Translations under genes and position numbers: made by a program
In this document: piece by piece, positions 52,504 to 60,673 of the stretch
Layout: each line of letters begins with the position of its first letter
Numbering within the stretch: the first letter of the stretch is position 1
The notes under the pieces: generated by a model
The model's database searches: none
The model's input: only the letters and a program-made list of their open reading frames with translations
What the model was told of the DNA's origin: nothing
DNA from: Corynebacterium terpenotabidum Y-11
GTDB taxonomy: Bacteria > Actinomycetota > Actinomycetes > Mycobacteriales > Mycobacteriaceae
NCBI RefSeq assembly: GCF_000418365.1
Contig: NC_021663.1
Location: 1-64,000, forward strand
Direction of reading: 5' to 3'
DNA: 64,000 nt

Positions 52504-52599
52504 CCCCGTCTGTCGGGAGTGGTACCGGTACTGAGCCCCGTCTGTCGGGAGTGGTACCGGTACTGAGCCCCGTCTGTCGGGAGTAGTACCGAGGTGCGG
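52504..52599. repeat. Three tandem 32-bp repeats
   Basis: A 32-bp unit beginning CCCCGTCTGTCGGGAGTGGT is repeated at 52504-52535, 52536-52567 and 52568-52599; the third copy diverges at its end. Each contains the palindrome-like GGTACCGGTACT. The repeats lie in the 354-base gap between the SDR gene and the SdpI-like gene, which otherwise holds only the terminator. Confidence 0.8.
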
Positions 52600-52752
52600 A
52601 AATCAGGTACCTGACTTCCGCACGGGGATACTATTCCCGACCTGGGGATGGGGCGCAGCAGGTGCTTGCCTTTCGTCCACGAGCTCGCGGGCGCGGGGCG
52701 GGTGTTTGTACGGTGGTCGGGTAACCACCGAGGACAGTGAAAGGTTGTACCG

Positions 52753-53127
52753 ATGGCTGGGGATCTGAGTCTGCTTGTCGGGGTCGTCATCCTTACCGGG
52801 GTGAGCGGGTTCCTGGCCACCGCGTGCAGGACAGGGACGCTGCCCCGTAACGGCGTGGTCGGCGTCCGGACGAAGGCGACGATGTCTTCCGATGAGGCGT
52901 GGGACGCCGGGCACCGGGCTGCTGCCCCCGCCTTGCGGAGGACCGCCTGGTTTGGGCTGGTCCTGATCGCGATCACGGTGATTGTGCTGGTCATCGTGGA
53001 GCCGGGAGAGGACCCGGGCTGGGAGTTCCTCTTTCCGGTGGTCGGATTCGTCGGTGTGACCGTCGGGATCTGCCTGGCCGGGGTGGTGGCGAACCGGGTG
53101 GCGAAGGAGATCCTCGCCCAAGAATGA
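52753..53127 (+). CDS. SdpI-family small membrane protein
   Basis: The 124-residue protein has three membrane segments: LSLLVGVVILTGVSGFLATA, FGLVLIAITVIVLVIV and FPVVGFVGVTVGICLAGVVA. Between the first two lies the SdpI/YhfL signature NGVVGVRTKATMSSDEAWDAGHRAA. In Bacillus SdpI gives immunity to the SdpC toxin; in actinobacteria such proteins are common and of unknown role. ATG 52753 follows GAAAGG. No toxin partner is seen nearby. Confidence 0.82.
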   Translation: MAGDLSLLVGVVILTGVSGFLATACRTGTLPRNGVVGVRTKATMSSDEAWDAGHRAAAPALRRTAWFGLVLIAITVIVLVIVEPGEDPGWEFLFPVVGFVGVTVGICLAGVVANRVAKEILAQE

Positions 53128-53254
53128 ATCAGCTGGTGGGGTTCCCACCCCGACGCGACGATTGGCGTCCGTGTGGTGGACGCGACCGAGACCGGGACGT
53201 CGGCAGATCAGTGTGCCGCCAGGAGCTCAGCGGGGAGGGCCGCTGAGTGCCGGA

Positions 53255-53297
53255 CAGCGAGAACCCCGGCACTCGGGAATGAGTGCCGGGGTCGCTG
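53255..53297 (-). terminator. Terminator after the 38-residue peptide gene
   Basis: CAGCGA...CCCCGGCACTC pairs with GAGTGCCGGGG...TCGCTG with a three-base bulge and a loop of six. It lies 18 bases beyond the minus-strand stop at 53316. Confidence 0.65.
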
Positions 53298-53315
53298 TGG
53301 GCGATGTCGCGTCTG

Positions 53316-53432
53316 TTAGAACAGGGAGCCGACGACGTCGCTGACCGAACCGGTCACGGTGCTGAAGAGGGTGGTCACGAAGGTGAGGATGGTGTCGAAG
53401 ATGCTGGAAGCGGAAGAAACGATGCTGCTCAT
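53316..53432 (-). CDS. 38-residue amphipathic peptide, porin-like candidate
   Basis: This small gene is strongly supported by its signals: AAGGAG lies 6 bases before the ATG at 53432, and a terminator follows the stop. The peptide starts MSSIVSSASSIFDTILTF and ends VVGSLF. It has no Lys or Arg, two Asp, many Ser/Thr, and bulky hydrophobics every three to four residues, so it should form one long amphipathic helix. This recalls the tiny corynebacterial outer-membrane channel proteins PorA/PorH (about 40-57 residues, acidic, no signal peptide), but no sequence match is recognised. Modulin-like peptides are an alternative. Confidence 0.7.
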   Translation of the reverse strand: MSSIVSSASSIFDTILTFVTTLFSTVTGSVSDVVGSLF

Positions 53433-53768
53433 GGTGAGCTCCTTGTCAGATAGGGAACCTTGGTAGGGTCGCTCTGATCGTTATCAGAACGTGACCATTA
53501 CGTTACCTCACCGTGACTATCCAGCGCCACCGCAACGAGGGACTCACAGGGAACCGACAGGAAATAACCACTCCTGACCAGCGGATCTGTGTGAAATCCC
53601 GCGTCGCCCACGCGCTCCGGGAGCGCTCTGCGGCACAGGTCCAGGTCTGCGTGCCCGAGTGGTCCGATCCGTCGGGCGGGATGATGTTCTCCGCAACTAC
53701 TTCGATGCGATTGAGGGGGAGTCCGGAGATCTCGAGCGGCTCACCCTGCTGCAGGGCCCTTCGGCGCC
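53433..53768. other. Intergenic region upstream of the small peptide gene
   Basis: It contains a perfect 6-bp inverted repeat TCTGAT-CGTT-ATCAGA (53473-53488), 41 bases before the peptide gene's ATG, which may be an operator. The part 53600-53768 reads protein-like in more than one frame, but none has a start, stop and motif together. It may be a decayed gene. Confidence 0.4.
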
Positions 53769-54665
53769 TCACACCCCCAGCAACCGCCGCAACACCTGCA
53801 CCACACCCTCCTCGGTGTTGGGCGGGGCGATGAACTGCGCCGCCCGCTGCACCGCCGGGTGCCCGTTGTCCATGGCGAAGGACCAGTCCGCCTCCACCAT
53901 CATCTCCAGGTCATTGAGGTAGTCGCCGAACACCGCCGTGCCTGACCGCGGCACACCCAATGTCATCTCCAGCGCCCGCAGCGCCCGCCCCTTGTTCGCC
54001 GAGCCGTTCATGATGTCGATCCAGTGCTTCCCCGAGACCACCACCTGGTGCGATCCCCGCAGATCCGCCACTCCCGGACCACCGCCGGTGAATAGGGCCG
54101 GCGCGGCTTGCGCCGCCGAATCGAAATCGAAGACCGCGCACTTGAGCACCGTGCCCTCGGCCAACTCCGCCACGGAGTGCAGGTTCGGCACGATCTCGAG
54201 GCAGTGGTAGTAGCGTCCGGCCTCCGCAAGGAAGGCGGCGTCCTCCCGTTCGACGTAGGCCGTGCGCGGACCGCACACCACCAGCCCGATATTGCGCGCC
54301 GATTCCGCCGTCCGGACGATGTCGATGATCTGTTCCACCGTCGGCGAATCCACCGGTGAGGTGGAGACCACCTCGTCGTCATGCACGACCAGGGTGCCGT
54401 TCTCGCAGAGGAAGGTGCGGAGCCCGTGGGCGGCGAACATGCCCTTGAGCGTGGCGTACTGGCGACCGGACGCAGGGACCACGACAATCCCGCGGGACCG
54501 CATCACCGGCAGCAGTTCCCAGAATGCCTCCGGCACGTCGTCATTCCCGTTGAGCAGGGTGCCGTCCATGTCGAGGACGACAAGTTGCAGGTCCGGGACC
54601 GGGCCGGTGATGTCGGTCCAGGGGCGGGGAGTGTGGACGTCGGGGTGCTCCGTCATGGCATCCAT
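53769..54665 (-). CDS. HAD-superfamily hydrolase, Cof type
   Basis: The 298-residue phosphatase has the HAD motif I VVLDMDGTLLNG (nucleophile and acid Asp), motif II in VVVPASGRQ, motif III Lys in NKGRALRALE, and motif IV in TAVFGDYLNDLEMM. The large cap domain and length match Cof-type IIB phosphatases, which act on sugar phosphates or cofactors such as FMN and PLP. ATG 54665 is chosen; ATG 54656 is also possible. The frame is open further upstream without family similarity. The substrate is unknown. Confidence 0.88.
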   Translation of the reverse strand: MDAMTEHPDVHTPRPWTDITGPVPDLQLVVLDMDGTLLNGNDDVPEAFWELLPVMRSRGIVVVPASGRQYATLKGMFAAHGLRTFLCENGTLVVHDDEVVSTSPVDSPTVEQIIDIVRTAESARNIGLVVCGPRTAYVEREDAAFLAEAGRYYHCLEIVPNLHSVAELAEGTVLKCAVFDFDSAAQAAPALFTGGGPGVADLRGSHQVVVSGKHWIDIMNGSANKGRALRALEMTLGVPRSGTAVFGDYLNDLEMMVEADWSFAMDNGHPAVQRAAQFIAPPNTEEGVVQVLRRLLGV

Positions 54666-54762
54666 CGTGGCACATATCCCGATCCCGGCCCGGTTTTCCT
54701 CCGCGTCCGTCCCGTCACAGGGGGACGGTGGGCGGGAGGGATGACCCGCTACACTGCGAGGT

Positions 54763-54942
54763 ATGGGCATCTATTTCCGCAAGCGCCAGAAGACCGGTAA
54801 GGACTCCTGGATCAACTACTCCGGCTCCGGCGCCTCGATGTCGCGACGCTTCGGGCCGATCACCGTCAACTCCCGCGGCACGTACTCCGTCAAGCTCCCC
54901 GGCGGTGTGAACATCCGCGGCAGCTTCAAGAAGAAGAAGTAG
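54763..54942 (+). CDS. Small DUF4236-like protein (59 aa)
   Basis: The short, very basic product MGIYFRKRQKTGKDSWINYS continues with GSGASMSRRFGPITVNSRGTY and ends in a KKKK tail. This layout (FRKR, then glycine/serine-rich strands SGSGASMS, TVNSRGTYSVKLPGG) matches the DUF4236 domain seen in many bacteria, of unknown function. TACACT ends 7 bases before the ATG. The next gene starts 14 bases downstream, so the two may be cotranscribed. Confidence 0.75.
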   Translation: MGIYFRKRQKTGKDSWINYSGSGASMSRRFGPITVNSRGTYSVKLPGGVNIRGSFKKKK

Positions 54943-54955
54943 GACGCGATCCACC

Positions 54956-55165
54956 ATGGATCTCTCAATCCTCGACCGCATCCCGCCGTGGGTCGACGGG
55001 CTGGTCTCGTTCATCATCTTCCTGGCCCTGGTCATTGCCAGTGCCGGACCGCTGGTCTCCATCCCCGTCCTGGTGATCCTCAACCTGCTGTCCGGTTGGA
55101 TCCGCAGCTACCACAACAAGCAGAAGAAGCAGGCAGCCCGCGACGCTGCCGCCCTCGCCCACTGA
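54956..55165 (+). CDS. Small membrane protein (69 aa)
   Basis: The 69-residue protein has two hydrophobic segments, VDGLVSFIIFLALVIASAGPL and VSIPVLVILNLLSGWI, then a basic tail (SYHNKQKKQAARDAA). It is a likely two-pass or hairpin inner-membrane protein. It follows the DUF4236-like gene closely. Function unknown. Confidence 0.7.
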   Translation: MDLSILDRIPPWVDGLVSFIIFLALVIASAGPLVSIPVLVILNLLSGWIRSYHNKQKKQAARDAAALAH

Positions 55166-55186
55166 CGAATGCCCGACCCGGCGACG

Positions 55187-56092
55187 TCAGATGTCGACGT
55201 CGAAGTCGTCCTCGGCGGTGAGCTGGCGACCCTCGGCCTGCAGGCGGGCGATCGCACCCAGCCGGGCCACGTCCGCGTCGGTCCCGGTCTTCCCGGTCCG
55301 CCAGTAACCGAACACCTGCAGGTGTGACTTCGGCAGACCCAGGTCTTTCAGACAGAACGTGCGCACCGCCCTGATGTCCTCCCGTTCACCGGCTGCCCAG
55401 ACGGTGTCCCCGGGAGCCACCGGCAGATCCGGTAGCGCGTCAGCCAGGGGAGTGGCGGACGCGGTGACGAACTGCAGCTGAGCCCCCGGGAAATCTGCCG
55501 CATAGGTGCCCACCTGCGGGTTCTCCTCCGGCACCGCGAGAATCACCGACGCTACCCCGGGAATGCTCCGGGCGATGGCGGACGCCGCCGGGTATGCCGA
55601 GCCGTCGGCGAGCAGGTGGATGCGGGACGCTGTATCTACCGCTGTATCCACCGGAGCGGCGTGCGGACGCGGACCCGCGAAGTCCACCCGGTCACCCGGA
55701 GTGAGCCCGGCCACCCAGCGCATCATCGGTGAGGTGTCCCCGTGGATCACGATGTCGATGTCCACGGTCGATGTCGCGTAGTCGACCGCAGCCAGGGTGT
55801 AGACGCGTCGGCACACCCCGGGCTGTCCGATCATCGGACCCAGGGCGTCTTCCGGATCAGGGATCGCCAGACGCACCGCCAGATTCGGATGGCGCCAGGT
55901 CTCCGGATCCGTGGCCGCCATCCCCTCCACCGTGCCGGTGACCCTGGCCAGCCACGGGTACCGGCGGGTCACCGCCGTGACGGTCAGGGTGAGGTCGTTG
56001 AGCCCGGCCCGGTGCTGCGGACTGTTGAGCGTGGCGTTGACGGTGGCGGTATCGAGGCCGGTATCGAGACCGGTATCGGGGGCGTCTGACAT
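55187..56092 (-). CDS. Siderophore-interacting protein (second copy)
   Basis: The 301-residue protein is of the SIP family. The FAD-binding part includes CRRVYTLAAVDYATSTVDIDIVIHGD and the GLTPGDRVDFAGPRPH loop. The NAD-binding part includes LADGSAYPAASAIARSIPG, and the C-terminal segment VFGYWRTGKTGTDADV is the SIP signature. It lies 59 bases downstream of a siderophore receptor gene on the same strand, so the two are probably one operon for uptake and reduction of one siderophore. The N-terminus contains a short repeat (DTGLDTGLDTA). It differs clearly from the SIP at 15617. Confidence 0.86.
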   Translation of the reverse strand: MSDAPDTGLDTGLDTATVNATLNSPQHRAGLNDLTLTVTAVTRRYPWLARVTGTVEGMAATDPETWRHPNLAVRLAIPDPEDALGPMIGQPGVCRRVYTLAAVDYATSTVDIDIVIHGDTSPMMRWVAGLTPGDRVDFAGPRPHAAPVDTAVDTASRIHLLADGSAYPAASAIARSIPGVASVILAVPEENPQVGTYAADFPGAQLQFVTASATPLADALPDLPVAPGDTVWAAGEREDIRAVRTFCLKDLGLPKSHLQVFGYWRTGKTGTDADVARLGAIARLQAEGRQLTAEDDFDVDI

Positions 56093-56151
56093 GGTTCTGT
56101 CCTTTCCGGAACAGGGTGCTGCAGTGCAGGTGCAGTGCGGCTGCAGTGCAG

Positions 56152-57141
56152 CTACAGCGCGGCGAAGTAAGGGTCGAGCGCGTCAATCACCCACGGGACG
56201 CTGAGCACCGATGGTGCACCGAGCGCCGTCGCGGTGATGGTGTCGAGCTGGGGTGCCGTCCCCCGCTGCACCGGTCCGAGCTCCGACCAGCCAGGCAGCT
56301 GATCCGGGGTCTCCCCGGAGATCCACAGCGCCAGGAAGTCCACGTCGAGTAGGTCGAGGTTCTCCGCGGACACCACCTTCCCCCGCCCGGATTCCGTCCC
56401 CGAGATCCGGTCGGCGGCGGAGACCATGCCCAGGTCGGTGAAGAATACGTTGGATGCGTCGTCCGGGGAGGTGATCACGGTGAAGGCCGACTCCCGGTAG
56501 GCGGCATAGGCGAAGGACGCCCCGGTCACTGCCGGGTAGGTCGTGGCCACCTCGGCCAGCGCGGCGTCCACGTCCTCGACCGCGGAGGTGGCCTCCTCCT
56601 CCTTGTCGACGATCTTCCCGGCGAGAGCGGTGACCTCACGCCAGTCGTCGACCATGCCCTCGCCGACGGTCGCCACGGTCGGTGCGATGGCGGACAACTC
56701 ATCGTAGGTCTCCTGATCCGCCAGGTAGCCGGCGAAGATCACGTCGGGATCCTCCGCCGCGATCGCCTCCATCCCGGCGGTCGAGATCAGGTCAGCGGAG
56801 GTGACTGTGACCGGGATGGTCTTCTCCGCGATTTCCGTGCCGTCCGGGACCCACGGCATCCCCTCGGCGAGGGGGGCAGTGGCGAACTGGACGGCGACCG
56901 GTTCATCGAGGGCTGCGAAGGCGTCCGTCCAGGTCCGGCTGAAGCTCACCGCCCGGTCCGGGTCGGTCGGCACCTCCGTGGTCCCGAAGGCGTGGGTGAT
57001 GCTGATGGTGCCGGGGGTCGCATCACCGCTCGCGGCTGCGTCCTCCGCGTCATCGTCGGAACAGGCGGTGAGGGCGAGTGCGCAGGCCACGGCGGTGGCC
57101 GCGGACAGGGTACGGATCGAACCTCGGGACAGGAACATCAT
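56152..57141 (-). CDS. Iron-siderophore ABC transporter substrate-binding lipoprotein (second)
   Basis: The 329-residue receptor has the lipobox LTAC (Cys about residue 27) followed by an acidic linker. Binding-protein segments include ISITHAFGTTEVPTDPDRAVSFSRTWTDAFAALDEPVAVQ, AIAAEDPDVIFAG, IAPTVATVGEGMVDDWREVTALAGKIVDKEEEA and the C-terminal VPWVIDALDPYFAAL. It is transcribed away from the double AraC regulator, with a 19-bp palindromic iron box between them. No permease or ATPase gene is nearby. Confidence 0.87.
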   Translation of the reverse strand: MMFLSRGSIRTLSAATAVACALALTACSDDDAEDAAASGDATPGTISITHAFGTTEVPTDPDRAVSFSRTWTDAFAALDEPVAVQFATAPLAEGMPWVPDGTEIAEKTIPVTVTSADLISTAGMEAIAAEDPDVIFAGYLADQETYDELSAIAPTVATVGEGMVDDWREVTALAGKIVDKEEEATSAVEDVDAALAEVATTYPAVTGASFAYAAYRESAFTVITSPDDASNVFFTDLGMVSAADRISGTESGRGKVVSAENLDLLDVDFLALWISGETPDQLPGWSELGPVQRGTAPQLDTITATALGAPSVLSVPWVIDALDPYFAAL

Positions 57142-57175
57142 CGTCTCCTCGTGGACGTCAGTGAAGCAGGTCAGG

Positions 57176-57194
57176 TGAGCTGAGCCTCAGCTCA
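57176..57194. promoter_or_regulatory. Palindromic DtxR-like iron box
   Basis: TGAGCTGAGCCTCAGCTCA is a perfect 9-1-9 palindrome and agrees with the DtxR consensus at about 13 of 19 positions. It lies 35 bases before the siderophore receptor start (minus) and 31 before the AraC-type gene (plus), so it could control both. Confidence 0.6.
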
Positions 57195-57224
57195 TGTCAC
57201 GCCGACGAGTGTAGGGTGACCGGT

Positions 57225-58652
57225 ATGGCCGTAGTTGACCGAAACAGTCAGGAAGTTGAACTCCGGTCATCGCATGTCTGGTGGGTCCTCGCCGGTGTGC
57301 TCCACCTGTCCTGCCACGACCCTGCTCACGGCCCCAACGGGCATCGTCAGCTCCTCCGTCTGACGGCAGGACAAGCCGCCCACCTGCACTCCGGCCAACG
57401 GATCCGGGTGATGCGCAACGACCGGACCGTGGCACTGGGCTTCCGCACTCACCGCGGCACCCCGCTCCCGATCCTCCCCGGGGATCCGGTCGGCACCGGC
57501 GAGGTCCACGGACCGTGGCAGGAGATCCTCTTCGGTCGCTTCGTCGACAGTCTGCGCTACCTCAGCACCCCCACGGCGCCGACGCCTGGGCCATCGTCCC
57601 ACCCGACACTGCGTCCTCCTCTGCCGGAGGACGCGGCGGCGCATGCCGTCGCCCAGCTGATCCTCGACGACCCGGCCTCGAGGTACCGCATCCCCGAGCT
57701 GGCCGCCGCGGTCTTCGTCTCCCCGTCCACTCTCAACCGGCGCTTCCGGGCGGAGACGGGCTGCAGCGTCGGCCAGTGGCGTGCCCGCGTCCGCCTGCAC
57801 CGTGCCGCCGTCGACCTGGCGGTCCCCGGGACCGGGGTGGAAGCCGCCGCACACCAGGTCGGGCTGACCGCAGCATCCTCCCTGTGTCGGCTGTTCCGCA
57901 CCGGCACCGGCATGACGCCGACGGCCTACCGGGACCGCGGTGGGCAGGACCCTCCACCCGGTCTGCCCGGCACCGGTGCGCTGGAGACCCGGGCCCGGAC
58001 CAACCGGTTCCACGTCCTGATCTGGGCGTTCCGTGGTTCCTGCCGGGTGACTGTCGGGGCGGGGACGCGGACAGTCACCGAGGGAGAGCTGGTCTGGCTG
58101 CCGGCCGGGCACCCGAATCACATCACCATGGACCCCGGTGGACTCATCCTCCCGGTGGGTGCCCGTGCCGCCCGCGTCCCGGACTCTCTCGGCCCCGTGT
58201 CCGGCCCGGTGTCCGGCGCCGGGCTGACTCGGGAGGATCTGATCGGCGTGTCAGGACGGGAGTACGACCCGGTCGCTCCAGAACGCACGGCAATCGTCGA
58301 CCGGCTGTTCTACAGCTGGCTGTCCACCGGTGCCGATCTGCCGGATACCCACCTCACCGGGCGGATCCTGGATATCTTCCGGGCGGACCCGTCCGTGACC
58401 CGCAGCGTGGACCAGTGGTGTGACCTGCTCGGCTGTAGCGTCGGCGAGTTCCGGGACGCACTCGACGCCCTCGGTGCCCCGCATCTGCCGCAGTGGCACA
58501 GCCGTGTCCGGATGGCGATCGCGCGTCGGCTCCTGGCCTCCGGCGTCGGCGTCGGTGAGGTCGCCGTCCACCTCGGGTACCGGTCCACCTCATCGTTCAG
58601 CCATGTCTTCCGCCGCGCCCACGGGTACAGCCCCCGGCAGTGCCCGGAGTAG
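57225..58652 (+). CDS. AraC-family regulator with duplicated sensor-HTH modules
   Basis: The 475-residue protein appears to contain two AraC-type units in tandem. Unit 1 has a cupin-like N-terminus (LTAGQAAHLHSGQRIRV) and an AraC DNA-binding domain (IPELAAAVFVSPSTLNRRFR and VGLTAASSLCRLFRTGTGMTPTAYR; about residues 145-240). Unit 2 has another cupin-like part (TEGELVWLPAGHPNHITM; about 265-310) and a second HTH domain (residues 385-475, HLGYRSTSSFSHVFRRAHGYSPRQ). AraC proteins normally have one such unit. TAGGGT ends 7 bases before ATG 57225. It shares an iron box with the divergent siderophore receptor and probably regulates it. Confidence 0.82.
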   Translation: MAVVDRNSQEVELRSSHVWWVLAGVLHLSCHDPAHGPNGHRQLLRLTAGQAAHLHSGQRIRVMRNDRTVALGFRTHRGTPLPILPGDPVGTGEVHGPWQEILFGRFVDSLRYLSTPTAPTPGPSSHPTLRPPLPEDAAAHAVAQLILDDPASRYRIPELAAAVFVSPSTLNRRFRAETGCSVGQWRARVRLHRAAVDLAVPGTGVEAAAHQVGLTAASSLCRLFRTGTGMTPTAYRDRGGQDPPPGLPGTGALETRARTNRFHVLIWAFRGSCRVTVGAGTRTVTEGELVWLPAGHPNHITMDPGGLILPVGARAARVPDSLGPVSGPVSGAGLTREDLIGVSGREYDPVAPERTAIVDRLFYSWLSTGADLPDTHLTGRILDIFRADPSVTRSVDQWCDLLGCSVGEFRDALDALGAPHLPQWHSRVRMAIARRLLASGVGVGEVAVHLGYRSTSSFSHVFRRAHGYSPRQCPE

Positions 58653-58672
58653 TGCCCGGAGTAGTGCCCGTC

Positions 58673-59581
58673 TCAGATCTCCGGGGACTCCCGCCGCGCC
58701 GCGGACGCCAGGGCCGCGCGGAACGCCCGCACCGCCGGATGCCCGGTCTGCCCCTCCCGCACCGCCGTGTACAGCAGGCGCGCCGGGCCACCGGGCAGTG
58801 GCAGGGCCCGGGTCTGGTCGAGGAACGAGCCGACCAGCAGCGACGGGATCACCGCCACGGCATGACCGGTCCGCACCAGATGCGCCTGGAGCAGGGGATC
58901 GTCGGTGTCGCACAGCACCTCGGGGACGACGCCGGCCTGGGCGAGCATGCGCCGGACCCATCGTCCGCCGGGCAGGTACTCCGGGTCGATCGCCCAGCGG
59001 GCGTCGGCGAGTTCCGTCAGGTCGGCGGGCTCGGTGGGTTCCGGTCGGTCCGCCGGCATCACCAGCAGCATCGGGTCAGCGAAGAGTTCCTGGCGTTCCA
59101 TGCCGGGACGCACCGGATCCGGTTCGTCCGGCCACTGGTCCCCGATGACCAGGTCGTAGAGGTGCGCGGCCAGGCCGTCGAAGGCGGCGCCGATCTCCCG
59201 GTGGAAGACCTCCACCCGCAGGTCAGGGTGCCGGGCGGACAGCAGGGTCAGCGCCGTCGGCAGGATGGTCGCCAGTGCGGAGTGGAAGGACGTCACCCGC
59301 AGCGTCCCGGAGACTGTCGGTGTGGACGCCGCAAGGTCGGCCTCTGCCCGGTCGAGGACAGCGAGGATTTCGTCGGTACGGCTGACGAGCATGCGTGCGG
59401 CATCGGTGAGTTTCACCCCACGGCCCACCGGTTCTAACAGCGGGACGCCCGCCTCCTTCTCCAACTGGGAGAGCTGATGGGAGACCGCGGAGGGGGAGTA
59501 GTTGAGGTCCCGGGCGACGGCGGCGAGCGTGCCGCGTCGGTGCAGTTCGCGCAGCAGGGTCAGGCGGTGAACATTCAACAT
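58673..59581 (-). CDS. LysR-family transcriptional regulator
   Basis: The 302-residue regulator has the N-terminal winged HTH (LTLLRELHRRGTLAAVARDLNYSPSAVSHQLSQLEKEAG) and the LysR substrate domain (SGTLRVTSFHSALATILPTALTLLSARHPDLRVEV). It is divergent from the EamA exporter gene with 66 bases between starts, the classic layout for LysR control of the adjacent transporter. AT-rich dyads near 59579-59600 may be its operator. The effector is unknown, though an amino acid is plausible. Confidence 0.9.
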   Translation of the reverse strand: MLNVHRLTLLRELHRRGTLAAVARDLNYSPSAVSHQLSQLEKEAGVPLLEPVGRGVKLTDAARMLVSRTDEILAVLDRAEADLAASTPTVSGTLRVTSFHSALATILPTALTLLSARHPDLRVEVFHREIGAAFDGLAAHLYDLVIGDQWPDEPDPVRPGMERQELFADPMLLVMPADRPEPTEPADLTELADARWAIDPEYLPGGRWVRRMLAQAGVVPEVLCDTDDPLLQAHLVRTGHAVAVIPSLLVGSFLDQTRALPLPGGPARLLYTAVREGQTGHPAVRAFRAALASAARRESPEI

Positions 59582-59647
59582 AATTCACCATTATTGACCT
59601 AATACTTGAGCTGGACCGGGCAATCGGCGGAAGAGCACAATAGTCCG

Positions 59648-60673
59648 GTGAGAACCTCCGCCCGCACCTCGGCAACCGGGATGACGCTCCCGGTGCTCTG
59701 CATCCTCGGCTCCTGCGCGTCCCTCCAGTTCGGCGCGGCCACCGCCGTCCCTCTCTTCGACGACCTCGGCACCTGGGGGGTGACGCTGCTGCGGCTCGGC
59801 ATCGGCGGGCTGCTCCTGCTCGCCGTCTCCCGCCCCGCCGTCCGGGCCTGGCGGGCCGGGGAGTGGCGGAACGTCTTCTGGCTCGCGGTGACGATGGCGT
59901 TGATGAACGGCTTCTACTACGCCGCGATCGGACGCATCCCACTGTCCGCCGCCGTCGCCCTGGAATTCAGCGGGCCGTTGATCTTCTCCGCCCTCACCTC
60001 CCGGAACCGGCGTGACCTGATCTGGGTCGGCTTCGCGGCGGCGGGGATGACGGTACTCGGCGCCGAATCCGTGGTCGGCGGCGCAGACCTGGACCCGGTC
60101 GGGGTGGTCTTCGCCCTCATCGCCGGGGTGTTCTGGGTCGGCTACATCGTCTTCTCCGCGCAGGTCGGACAACGGATCCCCGGCACGGGCGGCCTGGCCG
60201 TCTCCATGGTGCTGGGGGCGGTACTGCTCATCCCGGTCGGGGCGCACGGTGCGCTCGCCGGTGTCGCCGGTGGTGACGGCGGGCTGCTCACCCGGCCCGG
60301 CCTGTTCTGGTTCGCCGCGGTGACCTCACTGCTGGCGTCCGTCCTGCCCTACACCCTGGAACTCGTGGCCCTGCGCCGGATCTCCGGGGCGGTGTTCAGC
60401 ATCCTGGTCAGTCTGGAACCGGCCTTCGCCGCGGTTGCCGGGCTGATGCTGCTGAACCAGGAGATCACCGGCTACCGCATCGTCACCATCGTGCTGGTCA
60501 TCTGCGCCTCCGCCGGGATCACCTGGTCAACCCGGTATTCAGCGCAGCCGCATCAGGACGCCGCGACGGACGTCGGGGCGGGCACGGTCGCGGCGGCTGC
60601 CGCGGCGTCCTCCCCGAAGACCATCTCGGTGGTGACATCGCCGCGGGACAGCTCCGGCCACTCGGCGAGGTAG
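59648..60673 (+). CDS. EamA/RhtA-family transporter
   Basis: This 341-residue inner-membrane protein has about ten hydrophobic segments and two EamA repeats. Typical segments are LFDDLGTWGVTLLRLGIGGLLLL, FYYAAIGRIPLSAAVALEFSGPL and ELVALRRISGAVFSILVSLEPAFAAVAGLMLL, close to RhtA-type amino-acid exporters. The GTG at 59648 follows CACAAT at 6 bases, consistent with a leaderless start. The last 40 residues have no membrane character. They overlap the convergent monooxygenase gene by 121 bases, so the tail is probably a readthrough into the opposite gene. Confidence 0.87.
   Translation: MRTSARTSATGMTLPVLCILGSCASLQFGAATAVPLFDDLGTWGVTLLRLGIGGLLLLAVSRPAVRAWRAGEWRNVFWLAVTMALMNGFYYAAIGRIPLSAAVALEFSGPLIFSALTSRNRRDLIWVGFAAAGMTVLGAESVVGGADLDPVGVVFALIAGVFWVGYIVFSAQVGQRIPGTGGLAVSMVLGAVLLIPVGAHGALAGVAGGDGGLLTRPGLFWFAAVTSLLASVLPYTLELVALRRISGAVFSILVSLEPAFAAVAGLMLLNQEITGYRIVTIVLVICASAGITWSTRYSAQPHQDAATDVGAGTVAAAAAASSPKTISVVTSPRDSSGHSAR

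Noticed and set aside
52504..52599. CRISPR-like array
   Set aside because: The 32-bp units are directly adjacent, without spacers, and no cas genes are in the window. It is a tandem repeat.
53503..53833. Coding frames on both strands upstream of the HAD gene
   Set aside because: Short segments look protein-like, but no frame combines start signal, length and a recognisable motif. It is noted only as a possible decayed gene.
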